From the NCBI GenBank assembly GCA_030407505.1, contig JASDDH010000002.1:124001-188000 (forward strand): 64,000 bases of DNA. The letters are read 5' to 3'. The notes below the pieces were generated by a model. It worked only from the letters and a program-made list of their open reading frames with translations. It did no database searches and had not been told where the DNA came from. The position numbers and the translations under genes are program-made. Below are positions 36,603 through 45,663 of the stretch, in pieces. Every line of letters starts with the position of its first letter. The first letter of the stretch is position 1. The stretch comes from Planococcus sp. APC 4015. GTDB taxonomy: Bacteria > Actinomycetota > Actinomycetes > Actinomycetales > Microbacteriaceae.

Positions 36603-37508
36603 ATGACGGCGGACGACACCACCCGGGGGCCCCTCGCGGGCTTTGATCGGTCCGCGGCCGACCGCGTCACCGAGGGCCTCGTCGAACGTGCTCGGGCGGA
36701 CGCCGCCACCCGGGTGCTCGTGATCGTGCGCGACGCCGTCCCCCTCGCCGCACCGGACCGCATCCTCTGGGTTTCGCCGGAGATCGTTCCCGACGACGCG
36801 GCGTGGGCGTTCCTCGGTCGCGATCCTTCGGGCGTGCCCGTGCTGGCGGCGGTGTTCCCGGCGCAGGCGGAGGAGCTGTTCGCCGCCCCTGCCGGATGGG
36901 CCGGGCTGCGTGTCGTCGGCGGGTCGCTCCACCCGGTCGAAGCCGAGGTGTTCGTCACCGGTTTGAGCCTGGGGCGCTGGCTGCTGGACGCCGCGTACTG
37001 TCCCGCGTGCGGCACGCTCTGCGAGCCGCGCAACGCCGGCTGGTCCCGGCACTGTCCGGCCTGCGGTCGCGAGCACTTCCCCCGCACGGACCCGGCCGTG
37101 ATCGTCGCGATCACGAGCGCCCGCGACCCCGACCTGCTGCTGCTCGGCTCGAATGCGCTGTGGGAATCGAACAGGTTCTCGTGCTTCGCCGGGTTCGCCG
37201 AGGCGGGGGAATCGCTCGAAGACGCCGTCCACCGCGAGGTGCAGGAAGAATCCGGGGTGCGTGTCGTCGACGTGCGCTATCGGGGTTCGCAGGCCTGGCC
37301 GTATCCGCGCTCGCTCATGCTCGGCTTCCTGGCCACGGCGGCCGACGACGACGCCGCCGTCGCCGACGGCGACGAGATCGTCGCGGTGCGCTGGTTCACC
37401 CGGGACGAGATCGGGGCTGCCCTGCGCGGCGAGAGCGACCTGAGGCTTCCCGGACCCGCGTCGATCTCGCACCGCCTCATCAGCGACTGGCAGGCGGGAC
37501 GGTCGTGA
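36603..37508 (+). CDS. nudC: NAD(+) diphosphatase / NAD-cap hydrolase NudC
   Basis: Nudix enzyme hydrolysing NAD(H) and NAD-capped RNA in other bacteria, 301 residues. Zinc site CPACG and CPACGREHFPRTDPAVIV near residues 137-165, Nudix box GFAEAGESLEDAVHREVQEE followed by SGV, and NudC-specific SQAWPYPRSLMLGF. The Nudix box fits GX5EX7REUXEEXGU exactly. ATG 36603 gives the usual NudC length. The frame is open back to GTG 36474, with a TAGAGT -10 box 5 nt before it, so either the message has a leader of about 130 nt or the protein has a 43-residue extension. The stop overlaps uvrD2 (GTGA). Confidence 0.92.
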   Translation: MTADDTTRGPLAGFDRSAADRVTEGLVERARADAATRVLVIVRDAVPLAAPDRILWVSPEIVPDDAAWAFLGRDPSGVPVLAAVFPAQAEELFAAPAGWAGLRVVGGSLHPVEAEVFVTGLSLGRWLLDAAYCPACGTLCEPRNAGWSRHCPACGREHFPRTDPAVIVAITSARDPDLLLLGSNALWESNRFSCFAGFAEAGESLEDAVHREVQEESGVRVVDVRYRGSQAWPYPRSLMLGFLATAADDDAAVADGDEIVAVRWFTRDEIGAALRGESDLRLPGPASISHRLISDWQAGRS

Positions 37509-39274
37509 GCGAAGGCGCGCTGCGCGGACTCGATGACCGCCAGCTCGAGGCCGTGACGACCCTGCGGGGTCCGGTCGCCGTGCTGGCCGGGGCCGGTACC
37601 GGCAAGACGCGCGTGATCACGCACCGCATCGCCCACGGCGTCGACACCGGCGCGTATTCGCCCGGTCGGGTGATGGCGGTGACGTTCACTGCGAAAGCGG
37701 CCGGCGAGATGCGGGGCCGCCTGCGGGCGCTGGGCGTCGAAGGCGTCTCGGCGCGCACGTTCCACGCGGCGGCGCTCGCGCAGCTGAACTTCTTCTGGCC
37801 TTCCCTCGCGGGCGACAGCATGCCGAGCATCGTCGACAACAAGGTGCGACTCCTCGCGCACGCGGCCGACACCCTCGGCATCACCCCCGACACCCCGACG
37901 CTGCGCGACGTCGCCTCCGAGATCGAATGGCGCAAGGTCACGATGCGCTCCGTCGCGGACTACGTCTCGGCGCGTCCGCGCGGGGTGGGCCGTCTGCCTG
38001 TCGAGCGCGTCGCGGACCTGCAGCGGGCGTACGAGAAGCTCAAGGACGAGCGCCGGCAGGTGGACTTCGAAGACATCCTCCTCGCCTGCGCCGGGATGCT
38101 GGAGGCCGAGCCCCACATCGCGCGGGCCGTGCACGAGCAGTACCGGCACTTCACGGTCGACGAGTTCCAGGACGTCTCGCCCCTGCAGCACCGGCTGCTC
38201 GAGCTCTGGGTGGGGGAGCGGAAAGACCTGTGCGTCGTCGGCGACGCCAGCCAGACGATCTACTCCTTCGCGGGAGCCGACGTGCGGTTCCTCCTCGAGT
38301 TCGATGCCCGGCACGACGACGCCCACGTCGTGCGGCTCGAGACGAACTACCGGTCGGACCCCGCGGTCCTCGCCGTGGCGAACTCGCTCATGCGGGGGCG
38401 GCCGGGCGCGCTGCACCTCGTGCCGTCCGACCGAGCGCCTTCGGGCGATCCCGACCCGCTCGTGACCGGGTATCCCGACGACGACGCCGAGGCGAGGGGA
38501 GTGGCGTCCCGCATCGCCGCGCAGTTGAAGAGCGGCATCGATCCCCGCCGCATCGCGGTGCTCTACCGCGCCCACGCGCAGTCCGCCGAGATCTCGCGGG
38601 CCCTCGCCGACGCGGGCATCGCCGCCTCGGTGATCGGGGGCAAGAAGTTCTTCGAACTGCCCGAGGTGCGGCAGGCGCTGATGGAGCTGCGGGCGGCGAC
38701 CGTCGCCCCGATCGACACCGGCTTCATCGACACCGTGCGCGACATCCTGCGCACGCGCGGTCTGACCGAGGAGCCGCCCGAAGCCGGCGGCGCGCTCCGC
38801 GACGCCTGGGAAGCCCGCGCGGCGGTGCTGCGGCTGGCAGAGGAGGCGCCGGCCGGTACGACGCTGCGCGTTTTCACCGACGACTTGATCGCCCGGGCCC
38901 GCGCCCAGGACGAACCCGCCCTGCGCACGGTGACCCTCGCGACGCTGCACGCGGCCAAGGGCCTCGAATGGGATCACGTCCACCTCGTCGGCTTCGCCGA
39001 GGGCCAGCTGCCGATCGGCTACGCGACCACGTTCGAGCAGATCGACGAGGAGCGCCGGCTGGCGTACGTCGGCATCACGCGGGCCGGGCGTACGCTGTCG
39101 CTGTCCTGGGCGCGAGGATCACGGGATCGCCAGCCGTCGCGGTTCCTCCAAGAGATCGGCAGCGGCACTCTTCGTGCGGCCGGTGCATCCGCGTCATCCG
39201 GTGCACGTGGTCGCGTCGCAGGATCACCGAGGGCGTCGACCCCCGGTGGGGGTGACGCGCCGCGTCGTCGATGA
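37505..39274 (+). CDS. uvrD2: UvrD2-type ATP-dependent DNA helicase (short form)
   Basis: SF1A 3'-5' helicase, 589 residues. AGAGTGKTRVITHRI (I), VTFTAKAAGEMRGR (Ia), VDEFQDVSPLQHRLLE (II), VGDASQTIYSFAGAD (III), LHAAKGLEWDHVHLV (V) and YVGITRAGRTLSLSW (VI) are all present. Mycobacterial UvrD2 is longer (about 700 residues) and ends with an HRDC domain; here the chain stops about 45 residues after motif VI in a Ser/Gly/Arg tail, so HRDC is absent. The last 200 bases, including motif VI, are also coding on the opposite strand. GTG 37505 is coupled to nudC (GTGA). Confidence 0.93.
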   Translation: MSEGALRGLDDRQLEAVTTLRGPVAVLAGAGTGKTRVITHRIAHGVDTGAYSPGRVMAVTFTAKAAGEMRGRLRALGVEGVSARTFHAAALAQLNFFWPSLAGDSMPSIVDNKVRLLAHAADTLGITPDTPTLRDVASEIEWRKVTMRSVADYVSARPRGVGRLPVERVADLQRAYEKLKDERRQVDFEDILLACAGMLEAEPHIARAVHEQYRHFTVDEFQDVSPLQHRLLELWVGERKDLCVVGDASQTIYSFAGADVRFLLEFDARHDDAHVVRLETNYRSDPAVLAVANSLMRGRPGALHLVPSDRAPSGDPDPLVTGYPDDDAEARGVASRIAAQLKSGIDPRRIAVLYRAHAQSAEISRALADAGIAASVIGGKKFFELPEVRQALMELRAATVAPIDTGFIDTVRDILRTRGLTEEPPEAGGALRDAWEARAAVLRLAEEAPAGTTLRVFTDDLIARARAQDEPALRTVTLATLHAAKGLEWDHVHLVGFAEGQLPIGYATTFEQIDEERRLAYVGITRAGRTLSLSWARGSRDRQPSRFLQEIGSGTLRAAGASASSGARGRVAGSPRASTPGGGDAPRRR

Positions 39275-39926
39275 GCCGCGTCGCAGCCAGCCCCGCCTCG
39301 AACACCAGGCCGCGGTCCAGCGGCGGATGCCCGCCGTGGGCGAGCTGCGCGGCCACGGCGCTCCACGCCGGATCCGCATCGTGGCGACGCTGCGCGACGC
39401 ACGTCGTGCACGCGGTGCGCCCCGGGTCGACGAACGGCCCGATCTCGGCGGCGGCACCGGTGAAGACGACCGGCAGATGGGGGATGTCGCGGGCCATGAG
39501 GCCTGCCGCGCGACGCGGCTCGATCACGCGCGAGGCGACGACGACGGCGATGACCCCACCGGCCTCGAGCAGATCAGCAGGCGCCGTCACGGTCGCACCT
39601 CCCGCCGTGAGCGCGTCCGCGAGCCACCCGATCGCCTCCGGCATCCACCCGTCGGGCACCATCAGGGCGACCTCCGGTGCGGGATGCCGTTCGCGCTCCA
39701 GAACGCGGTGGAGCCGCTCGAGGAGGGCGTCGCCTCCGCCTTCGGGCGCCCCGAGAGCGCTCGCGATGGGGTCGAGCGCCGCCGGCGGTAACCCGTGCTC
39801 GAGTTCGCGCACCAGGCGGAGCTGCCACGGTGCGGGGTCGGTCAGAAGTGTGCCGGCATCCGCACCGAACTGAAGGGTGGTGGGGGTGCGCCACACGGGC
39901 GGATGGGCGGGGTCGAGTCGGAGCAT
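39075..39926 (-). CDS. Cyclodehydratase-like / TOMM leader-binding-like zinc protein
   Basis: A 283-residue protein. The middle contains a Rossmann-like segment (GVIAVVVASRVIEPRRAAG), then GPFVDPGRTACTTCVAQRRH and DADPAWSAVAAQLAHG, a pattern shared with actinobacterial E1-like/cyclodehydratase proteins annotated as TOMM precursor leader-binding. CTTC and the C-terminal CRC (ECRCRSLGG; codons 39167-39159) probably form a four-Cys zinc site. No precursor peptide or dehydrogenase gene is nearby, so a RiPP role is unlikely. Mycobacterium Rv3196, in the same position beside uvrD2, appears comparable (from memory). The 3' 200 bases overlap uvrD2 antisense. ATG 39926 chosen. Confidence 0.8.
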   Translation of the reverse strand: MLRLDPAHPPVWRTPTTLQFGADAGTLLTDPAPWQLRLVRELEHGLPPAALDPIASALGAPEGGGDALLERLHRVLERERHPAPEVALMVPDGWMPEAIGWLADALTAGGATVTAPADLLEAGGVIAVVVASRVIEPRRAAGLMARDIPHLPVVFTGAAAEIGPFVDPGRTACTTCVAQRRHDADPAWSAVAAQLAHGGHPPLDRGLVFEAGLAATRLIDDAARHPHRGSTPSVILRRDHVHRMTRMHRPHEECRCRSLGGTATAGDPVILAPRTATAYARPA

Positions 39927-40001
39927 GACGCGATCATGCCCCGGGCCGGCGGCCCGCCGACCGCTGTCCACAGGCGGGTCACCTGGGGAGGAGCCGATCG
40001 G

Positions 40002-41378
40002 TCAGACGGGCCGTTCATCCTCCGGCGTCCCGCCGTCGGCGGGCGGATCCTGCGGGTCCTCGCCGGCGAGCAGACGTTCGAGGGCGTCGTCGAACTCGTC
40101 GCGCGCCGGCTCCTCGCCGCGAGCCCGTGCCTCGAGCCGGGCGATGAGCGCGGCCGGATCGTCGATGTCCTCGGAGGACGGCATGATGTCGGGGTAGTCC
40201 CACAGCGCGTCGCGCGCGGCGACACCCACGGCATCCGTCACCGCACGCCACATCGCCGCCGCCTCGCGCATGCGGCGCGGTCGCAGCTCGAGTCCGACGA
40301 GCGAGCCCAGGGCCCGCTCGGCGGGCCCGCCGACCGCGCGGCGGCGCCGGACGACCTCTGAGATGCGGTCCGACGAGGGCAGCCTCGACGTGGCGTCCTC
40401 GGTCACGACGTCGACCCAGCCCTCGATCGTGGCGAGCAGGTTCTCGAGTCGGGCGAGGGCATCGGTCTGCGCCTCGGATCGCTGGGGGAGCAGCGCCCCG
40501 CTCTCGATCAGCCGACGCAGCTCGTCGGGGTCGGACGGGTCGAATCGCGATGCGAGCTCTTCGAGCGCGTCGGTGTCGACGTGCACGCCCCGTGCGAAGT
40601 CGGTGACCTGCGAGATGACGTGCAGCCGAAGCCAGCGCGCGTGCCGGAAGAGCCGTGCGTGGGCGAGCTCCCTCGTGGCCGCGTAGAGCGCGAGCTGATC
40701 GTCGGGGATCTCGAGGTCGCGGCCGAAGTCGGCGAAGTTCTGGGGCAGGATGACGGCTTCGCCGTCGGGCATGAGCGGGATGCCGACATCGCCGCCCGAG
40801 ACGACCTCCTTCGAGAGGTTGCCGATGACCTGGCCGAGCTGCGAGGCGAACAGCGATCCGCCCACCATGCGCATGAGGCGACCCGCGCCCTGGATCATGC
40901 TCTGCATGTCGTCGGGCGCCTGCTCGCTCAGTGCGGCGGTCATGGCGTCGGCGATGCTCGTCGCGACGGGCGCGGCGAGCTCCTGCCACACCGGCAGCGT
41001 CGCCTGCACCCAGTCGCCCCGCGTGATGGTCCGCGGCGTCGCCGAGAGCTCCGAGATCGTCGTCGCCTCGCTCAGCCACAGCGTGGCGAGCGAGAAGGCC
41101 TGGTCGAGGTCGGTCGCCTGTCCCGCCGTCACCCCGAGACCGTCCTGGTTGGCGATGTGCAGCGCCTGGCGCTTCGCCGCGTCCCACGAGATGCCCTGCT
41201 CCGGGCCCGCGAAGGCGCCCTGCAGGTGCCCCATCACGGTCTGCATCATCGCGGGGTCGATGTTCATTCCGGTCAGCTTCGACAACTGCTCGGGGTCGAA
41301 CTGCCCCCCGGACGCGCCGAACAGCTGCCGGATGAGCTCTTGGAAATCGTCTTCGGGAGAGCGATCGTCGTCTGCCAC
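40002..41378 (-). CDS. Zinc-dependent metalloprotease of the DUF2342/Zincin_2 family
   Basis: A 458-residue actinobacterial protein. The N-terminus has FQELIRQLFGASGGQFDPEQ and LSKLTGMNIDPAMMQTVM; the central family region shows LGQVIGNLSKEVVSGGDVGI, LPQNFADFGRDLEIPDDQ and ATRELAHARLFRHARWLRLH, where a zincin-type His cluster is expected. It lacks a plain HExxH, so activity is a family-level assumption. A Mycobacterium counterpart (Rv3195 by position) neighbours uvrD2 and a Lon-like gene, as here. It starts with GTG 41378, one base after the stop of a possible 7-residue upstream ORF. Confidence 0.85.
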   Translation of the reverse strand: MADDDRSPEDDFQELIRQLFGASGGQFDPEQLSKLTGMNIDPAMMQTVMGHLQGAFAGPEQGISWDAAKRQALHIANQDGLGVTAGQATDLDQAFSLATLWLSEATTISELSATPRTITRGDWVQATLPVWQELAAPVATSIADAMTAALSEQAPDDMQSMIQGAGRLMRMVGGSLFASQLGQVIGNLSKEVVSGGDVGIPLMPDGEAVILPQNFADFGRDLEIPDDQLALYAATRELAHARLFRHARWLRLHVISQVTDFARGVHVDTDALEELASRFDPSDPDELRRLIESGALLPQRSEAQTDALARLENLLATIEGWVDVVTEDATSRLPSSDRISEVVRRRRAVGGPAERALGSLVGLELRPRRMREAAAMWRAVTDAVGVAARDALWDYPDIMPSSEDIDDPAALIARLEARARGEEPARDEFDDALERLLAGEDPQDPPADGGTPEDERPV

Positions 41379-41503
41379 TTCAGCCGCCTTTCAGCCGGTT
41401 CATGACGTATCGCTCTACGCTAGTCGCAGCATCCATCGCACTACCCGGCCGCACCCTGGAACGCCTTACGCCGGTCGCGAACGACCTGGCAGAGGAAGAC
41501 CAC

Positions 41504-42628
41504 GTGGCGCTGTTCGACGAGAACGTCTCGATCCAACCAGTTCCGAGACGGCGCATGACGCGGGGCACGCTGGTGGGCCTGTGGGCCCTCGCTCTGGCCC
41601 TGGTGGTGCTCCTGGTGATCACGTTCCTGCCGACGTCGTACGTGATCCAGCGGCCCGGCCCGGTCTACAACACCCTCGGCACCGCGGCGTCCGCTGACGG
41701 CGAGCAGGTGCCGCTCATCTCCATCGACGGCGAGGAGACGTTCGACACCGCCGGAGCGCTGGACCTCCTCACCGTGCAGGTCGTCGGCAATCGGGAGCGC
41801 ACCCCGTCGTGGTTCGAGCTCGCCCTCGCGTGGTTCGACCCGACGAAGGCGGTCATCCCGCTGGACGCGGTCTTCCCCGAGGGGCAGACGAGCGAGGAGC
41901 GCAACGAGGAGAGCGCGGCCTTCATGGTCGACTCGCAGCGGGAGGCGACGGCGGCCGCCTTGGGCGAACTCGGCTACGACATCGGCAGGCAGCTGACGGT
42001 GCACTCGCTCACCGAGGACTCCGCCGCCGCCGGCATCCTCGAGGAGGGCGACGTCGTCGTGTCGGCAGAGGGTGAGACGGTGGCGGATGCCGCGGCTCTG
42101 CGCACCGTGATCGCCGAGGGCGCAGGGGCACCGGTCGAGATCGACATCCTGCGCGACGGCGAAGCCCGCTCGGTGTCGGTGACGCCGACCGAGACCGACA
42201 TCGACGGTGAGACGATGTGGCTCATCGGCGTGACGCTCATGAACGACTTCGAGTTCCCGTTCGACGTCACGATCCAGCTCAACAACGTCGGCGGACCCAG
42301 CGCGGGGATGATGTTCGCGCTCGGGATCATCGACACGCTCACCCCCGACGAGCTCAACGGCGGGCAGAACATCGCCGGCACCGGCACGATCTCGTCGGAC
42401 GGCGTGGTCGGCCCCATCGGCGGCATCCGTCAGAAGATGTGGGGAGCCGTGGGCGCGGACGCCGACTGGTTCCTCGCGCCGCAGGACAACTGCGACGAGG
42501 TCGTCGGCTACGAGCCCGACGGCCTGCGTGTCTTCGCGGTGGCGACCCTGGACGACGCCCTGGAGGTGCTCGAGACGATCCGCGACGACGGCGACCTCGA
42601 GGCCCTGCCCACCTGCACCGCCGGGTGA
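41504..42628 (+). CDS. Membrane-anchored PDZ / Lon-like S16 serine protease
   Basis: A 374-residue protein with one N-terminal membrane helix (about residues 20-42), a PDZ domain (about 155-235: SAAAGILEEGDVVVSAEGET) and a Lon-type protease domain. Catalytic Ser is in GGPSAGMMFALGI and Lys in GPIGGIRQKMWGA, the Ser-Lys dyad of family S16. It resembles YlbL of Bacillus and Rv3194c of Mycobacterium. GTG 41504 is chosen for AGAGGAAG at 5-6 nt; an ATG at 41402 would add residues unlike the family. Divergent from the metalloprotease gene; followed by the UPF0182 gene. Confidence 0.92.
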   Translation: MALFDENVSIQPVPRRRMTRGTLVGLWALALALVVLLVITFLPTSYVIQRPGPVYNTLGTAASADGEQVPLISIDGEETFDTAGALDLLTVQVVGNRERTPSWFELALAWFDPTKAVIPLDAVFPEGQTSEERNEESAAFMVDSQREATAAALGELGYDIGRQLTVHSLTEDSAAAGILEEGDVVVSAEGETVADAAALRTVIAEGAGAPVEIDILRDGEARSVSVTPTETDIDGETMWLIGVTLMNDFEFPFDVTIQLNNVGGPSAGMMFALGIIDTLTPDELNGGQNIAGTGTISSDGVVGPIGGIRQKMWGAVGADADWFLAPQDNCDEVVGYEPDGLRVFAVATLDDALEVLETIRDDGDLEALPTCTAG

Positions 42629-42677
42629 GCCGCGTTCGCCCGTCGCGGACTCGGTGATCCCCCAGACTGTGCGCGCC

Positions 42678-42683
42678 TAGGAT
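42678..42683 (+). promoter_or_regulatory. Leaderless -10 box of the UPF0182 gene
   Basis: TAGGAT, 6 nt before GTG 42690. The GAAGGG in the spacer touches the start codon. Confidence 0.5.
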
Positions 42684-42689
42684 GAAGGG

Positions 42690-45608
42690 GTGACCACGAC
42701 CGCAGCGCCGACCCAGGCCACGCCCCCCCGCTCACGTCGCATCATCGCGATCTCGCTGGCGATCATCGCCGCCCTCGTGGTGGCCTTCTTCGTCTTCGCG
42801 AGCCTGTACACAGAGTGGCTCTGGTACGACCAGCTCGGCTTCAACGGCGTGCTGCTGACCGAGTGGATCGGCCGCGTGGTGATGTTCGCCGTCGGGTTCC
42901 TCGGCATGGCGGTGCCCGTGTGGCTCTCGATCCAGCTGGCCTATCGCCTGCGACCCGTGTACGCGCGTCTGAGCTCGCAGCTCGACCGCTACCAAGAGGT
43001 CGTCGAGCCGCTCCGCCGCCTGGCGATGTGGGGCATCCCGATCTTCTTCGGCTTCTTCGCCGGCTTCGCCGCCTCTGCCCAGTGGCAGACCACGTGGATG
43101 TGGTTCAACGGCGTCGCGACGGGCCAGACCGACCCCCAGTTCAACCTCGACACCGGCTTCTACCTGTTCGCGCTGCCGTTCTACACCGCCCTGGTGGGCT
43201 TCGTGTCGGCGACGCTGCTGATCTGCCTGCTGGTGACGGCACTGGTGTCGTATCTCTACGGCGCCGTCCGCGTCGGCCAGCGCGAGCTGCGCATCTCGAA
43301 GTCGGCCCGCATCCAGCTCGCAGTGCTCGCCGGCATCTACCTCCTGGTGCAGGGCCTGAGCCTGTGGCTGGACCGCTACCAGACGCTCGTGCAGCCCGGT
43401 GCGGACGGTCGCATCACCGGTCCCGGCTACACCGAGGCCACCGCCGTCATCCAGGGGCAGGCGATCCTCGCCTTCGCCGCGGTGGTCGTCGCGATCCTCT
43501 TCTTCGTCACGGCCGTCATCGGTCGCTGGCGCTTCCCGCTCATCGGAACGGCACTCCTCGTGGTCTCGGCGATCGTCCTGGGCGTCGGCTACCCCTGGGT
43601 GGTCACCACCTTCCAGGTGCAGCCCAACCAGGCCGCTTACGAGCGCGAGTTCTACCAGCGCAACCTCGAGGGCACGAAAGCCGCCTACGGCATCGACGGG
43701 CTCGAGAAGACCGAGTTCTCGGCAGAGACGACCGCCGACGCCGGTCAGCTGCGGGCGGATGCCGCCACGACGACCCAGATCCGCATCATGGACCCGGCGA
43801 TCATCGGGCCCACGATCCGGCAGCTCGAGCAGTACCGCCCGTTCTACCAGTTCCAGAACCCTCTCGACGTCGATCGCTACGAGATCGACGGCGTGATGCA
43901 GGACACCATCGTCTCGGTGCGTGAACTGAACGTCGAGCAGCTCGGCGCGGGTTCGTCCTGGGTCAACGAGACGCTCGTCTACACGCACGGCTACGGCATG
44001 ATCGCCGCGGCCGGCAACGAGCGCACCGCGGACGGCAACCCGGTCTTCCTCGAACGAGGCATCCCCGCGACGGGCTTCCTCTCCGACAACCCCGACTTCC
44101 AGCCGCGGGTGTACTTCGGCGAGTCCTCGCCTCTGTACTCGATCGTCGGAGCCCCCGAGGGCACCGACCCGATCGAGCTCGACTACCCGTCGGGCAGCGA
44201 CGGCAGCGCCGGTCCCCGCACCACGTTCGACGGTGACGGCGGCCCCTCGGTCGGAAGCATCTTCAACCGGCTCCTGTATGCGCTGAAGTTCCAGTCCGAG
44301 CAGATCCTCTTCGCCGACGGCGTCAACGAGAATTCGCAGATCCTGTACGACCGCGACCCGCTCACCCGGGTGAAGAAGGTCGCGCCGTACCTCGAGCTCG
44401 ACAGCGACCCGTACCCCACGGTGGTCGACGGACGCATCCAATGGGTGGTCGACGGCTACACGCTGAGCGCCAACTACCCGTACTCCAAGACGGTGTCGCT
44501 GTCGCAGGCGATCGCCGACGCGACGAACACGCAGCCGCGCTTCGCGCTGGATGACATCAACTACATCCGCAACTCGGTCAAGGCGACCGTCGACGCCTAC
44601 GACGGCTCGGTGACGCTGTACGCGTGGGATCCCGAAGACCCGCTGCTGCAGGCGTGGCAGAAGATCTACCCCACGTCCGTCCAGCCGATCAGCGAGATGC
44701 CGGCCGACCTGATCAGCCACGTGCGCTACCCGACCGATCTCTTCAAGGTGCAGCGCGCGATGCTGCAGGTGTACCACGTCGACGACGCGCAGTCGTTCTA
44801 CGAGCGCGACAACGCGTGGGCGACGCCGGAAGACCCGCAGAACCCGAACGCTCTGCAGCCGCCGTACTACCTGACGATGCAGATGCCCGGCCAGGACGAC
44901 CCGTCGTTCTCGATGTTCACGACGTTCATCCCGTCTTCGTCCACCGGGGCCGAGAGTCGCAACGTGCTCATGGGGTACCTCGCCGCCGACTCGAACGCCG
45001 GTCGCGAGGCGGGCGTCAAGGGCGAGGACTACGGCAAGCTGCGCATGCTCGAGATCGCCGCCGACACCACGGTGCCCGGTCCCGGCCAGGTGCAGAACCG
45101 CTTCGACTCCGATCCGACGGTGTCGCAGCAGATCAACGTGCTCACCATCGGTCAGTCCGAGGTGCTCAACGGCAACCTGCTGACGCTCCCGGTCGGCGGC
45201 GGCCTGCTCTACGTGCAGCCCGTGTACGTGCAGGCGGCAGAGGGCACGCAGCTGCCGCAGCTGCGCAAGGTGCTCGTGGCCTTCGGCGACGACATCGCCT
45301 TCGAAGACACGCTGGCGCAGGCGCTCGATGTGCTCTTCGGCGGCGACTCCGGTGCCGACACGGGCGACGGCGAGGTCATCCCCGACGACGGCACCGAGAC
45401 GCCCGAGCCCGAGCCGACCGACCCTGGAACCGATCCGACACCGGCGCCGAGCGTTCCGGCAGCCGACTACGCCGCCGCTCTCGAAGAGGCCCGCGTCGCC
45501 ATCCTCGACCGTGACGCGGCCCTCCGCGACGGAGACCTCACGGCCTTCGCCGAGGCCGACGCCCGCCTGACCGCGGCCGTGGAGCGTCTCATCGAGCTCG
45601 GCGGCTGA
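42690..45608 (+). CDS. UPF0182 family large membrane protein
   Basis: A 972-residue protein. The first ~330 residues contain seven membrane helices (first about 22-45); the remaining ~550 form a large extracytoplasmic domain (NQAAYEREFYQRNLEGTKAA; HGYGMIAAAGNERTADGNPV). Then comes a Pro/Glu/Thr/Asp-rich linker (about 885-925) and a helical C-terminus. UPF0182 proteins (Rv3193c in Mycobacterium) have no proven function. The position next to a PDZ/Lon-like protease and a zincin suggests an envelope quality-control set, which is inference. The hairpin at 45625 closes the transcript. Confidence 0.95.
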   Translation: MTTTAAPTQATPPRSRRIIAISLAIIAALVVAFFVFASLYTEWLWYDQLGFNGVLLTEWIGRVVMFAVGFLGMAVPVWLSIQLAYRLRPVYARLSSQLDRYQEVVEPLRRLAMWGIPIFFGFFAGFAASAQWQTTWMWFNGVATGQTDPQFNLDTGFYLFALPFYTALVGFVSATLLICLLVTALVSYLYGAVRVGQRELRISKSARIQLAVLAGIYLLVQGLSLWLDRYQTLVQPGADGRITGPGYTEATAVIQGQAILAFAAVVVAILFFVTAVIGRWRFPLIGTALLVVSAIVLGVGYPWVVTTFQVQPNQAAYEREFYQRNLEGTKAAYGIDGLEKTEFSAETTADAGQLRADAATTTQIRIMDPAIIGPTIRQLEQYRPFYQFQNPLDVDRYEIDGVMQDTIVSVRELNVEQLGAGSSWVNETLVYTHGYGMIAAAGNERTADGNPVFLERGIPATGFLSDNPDFQPRVYFGESSPLYSIVGAPEGTDPIELDYPSGSDGSAGPRTTFDGDGGPSVGSIFNRLLYALKFQSEQILFADGVNENSQILYDRDPLTRVKKVAPYLELDSDPYPTVVDGRIQWVVDGYTLSANYPYSKTVSLSQAIADATNTQPRFALDDINYIRNSVKATVDAYDGSVTLYAWDPEDPLLQAWQKIYPTSVQPISEMPADLISHVRYPTDLFKVQRAMLQVYHVDDAQSFYERDNAWATPEDPQNPNALQPPYYLTMQMPGQDDPSFSMFTTFIPSSSTGAESRNVLMGYLAADSNAGREAGVKGEDYGKLRMLEIAADTTVPGPGQVQNRFDSDPTVSQQINVLTIGQSEVLNGNLLTLPVGGGLLYVQPVYVQAAEGTQLPQLRKVLVAFGDDIAFEDTLAQALDVLFGGDSGADTGDGEVIPDDGTETPEPEPTDPGTDPTPAPSVPAADYAAALEEARVAILDRDAALRDGDLTAFAEADARLTAAVERLIELGG

Positions 45609-45624
45609 CCGCCGGCACCGCAGA

Positions 45625-45656
45625 CGACAGGCCCCCGCTTCGGCGGGGGCCTGTCG
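45625..45656. terminator. Bidirectional hairpin with TTCG tetraloop after UPF0182 and crtEb
   Basis: Arms CGACAGGCCCCCGC (45625-45638) and its complement (45643-45656) around TTCG. It lies between the convergent stops at 45608 and 45664, and is a strong terminator candidate for both strands. Confidence 0.85.
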
Positions 45657-45663
45657 CGTTCGC

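Noticed and set aside
37505..39274. Frameshift at the end of uvrD2 as the cause of the antisense overlap
   Set aside because: Motif VI is in frame and already inside the overlap, so the overlap does not depend on the tail being correct.
39075..39926. RiPP (azole peptide) biosynthetic cluster around the cyclodehydratase-like gene
   Set aside because: No precursor peptide, YcaO or flavin dehydrogenase gene is near; the gene sits in a conserved DNA-repair neighbourhood.
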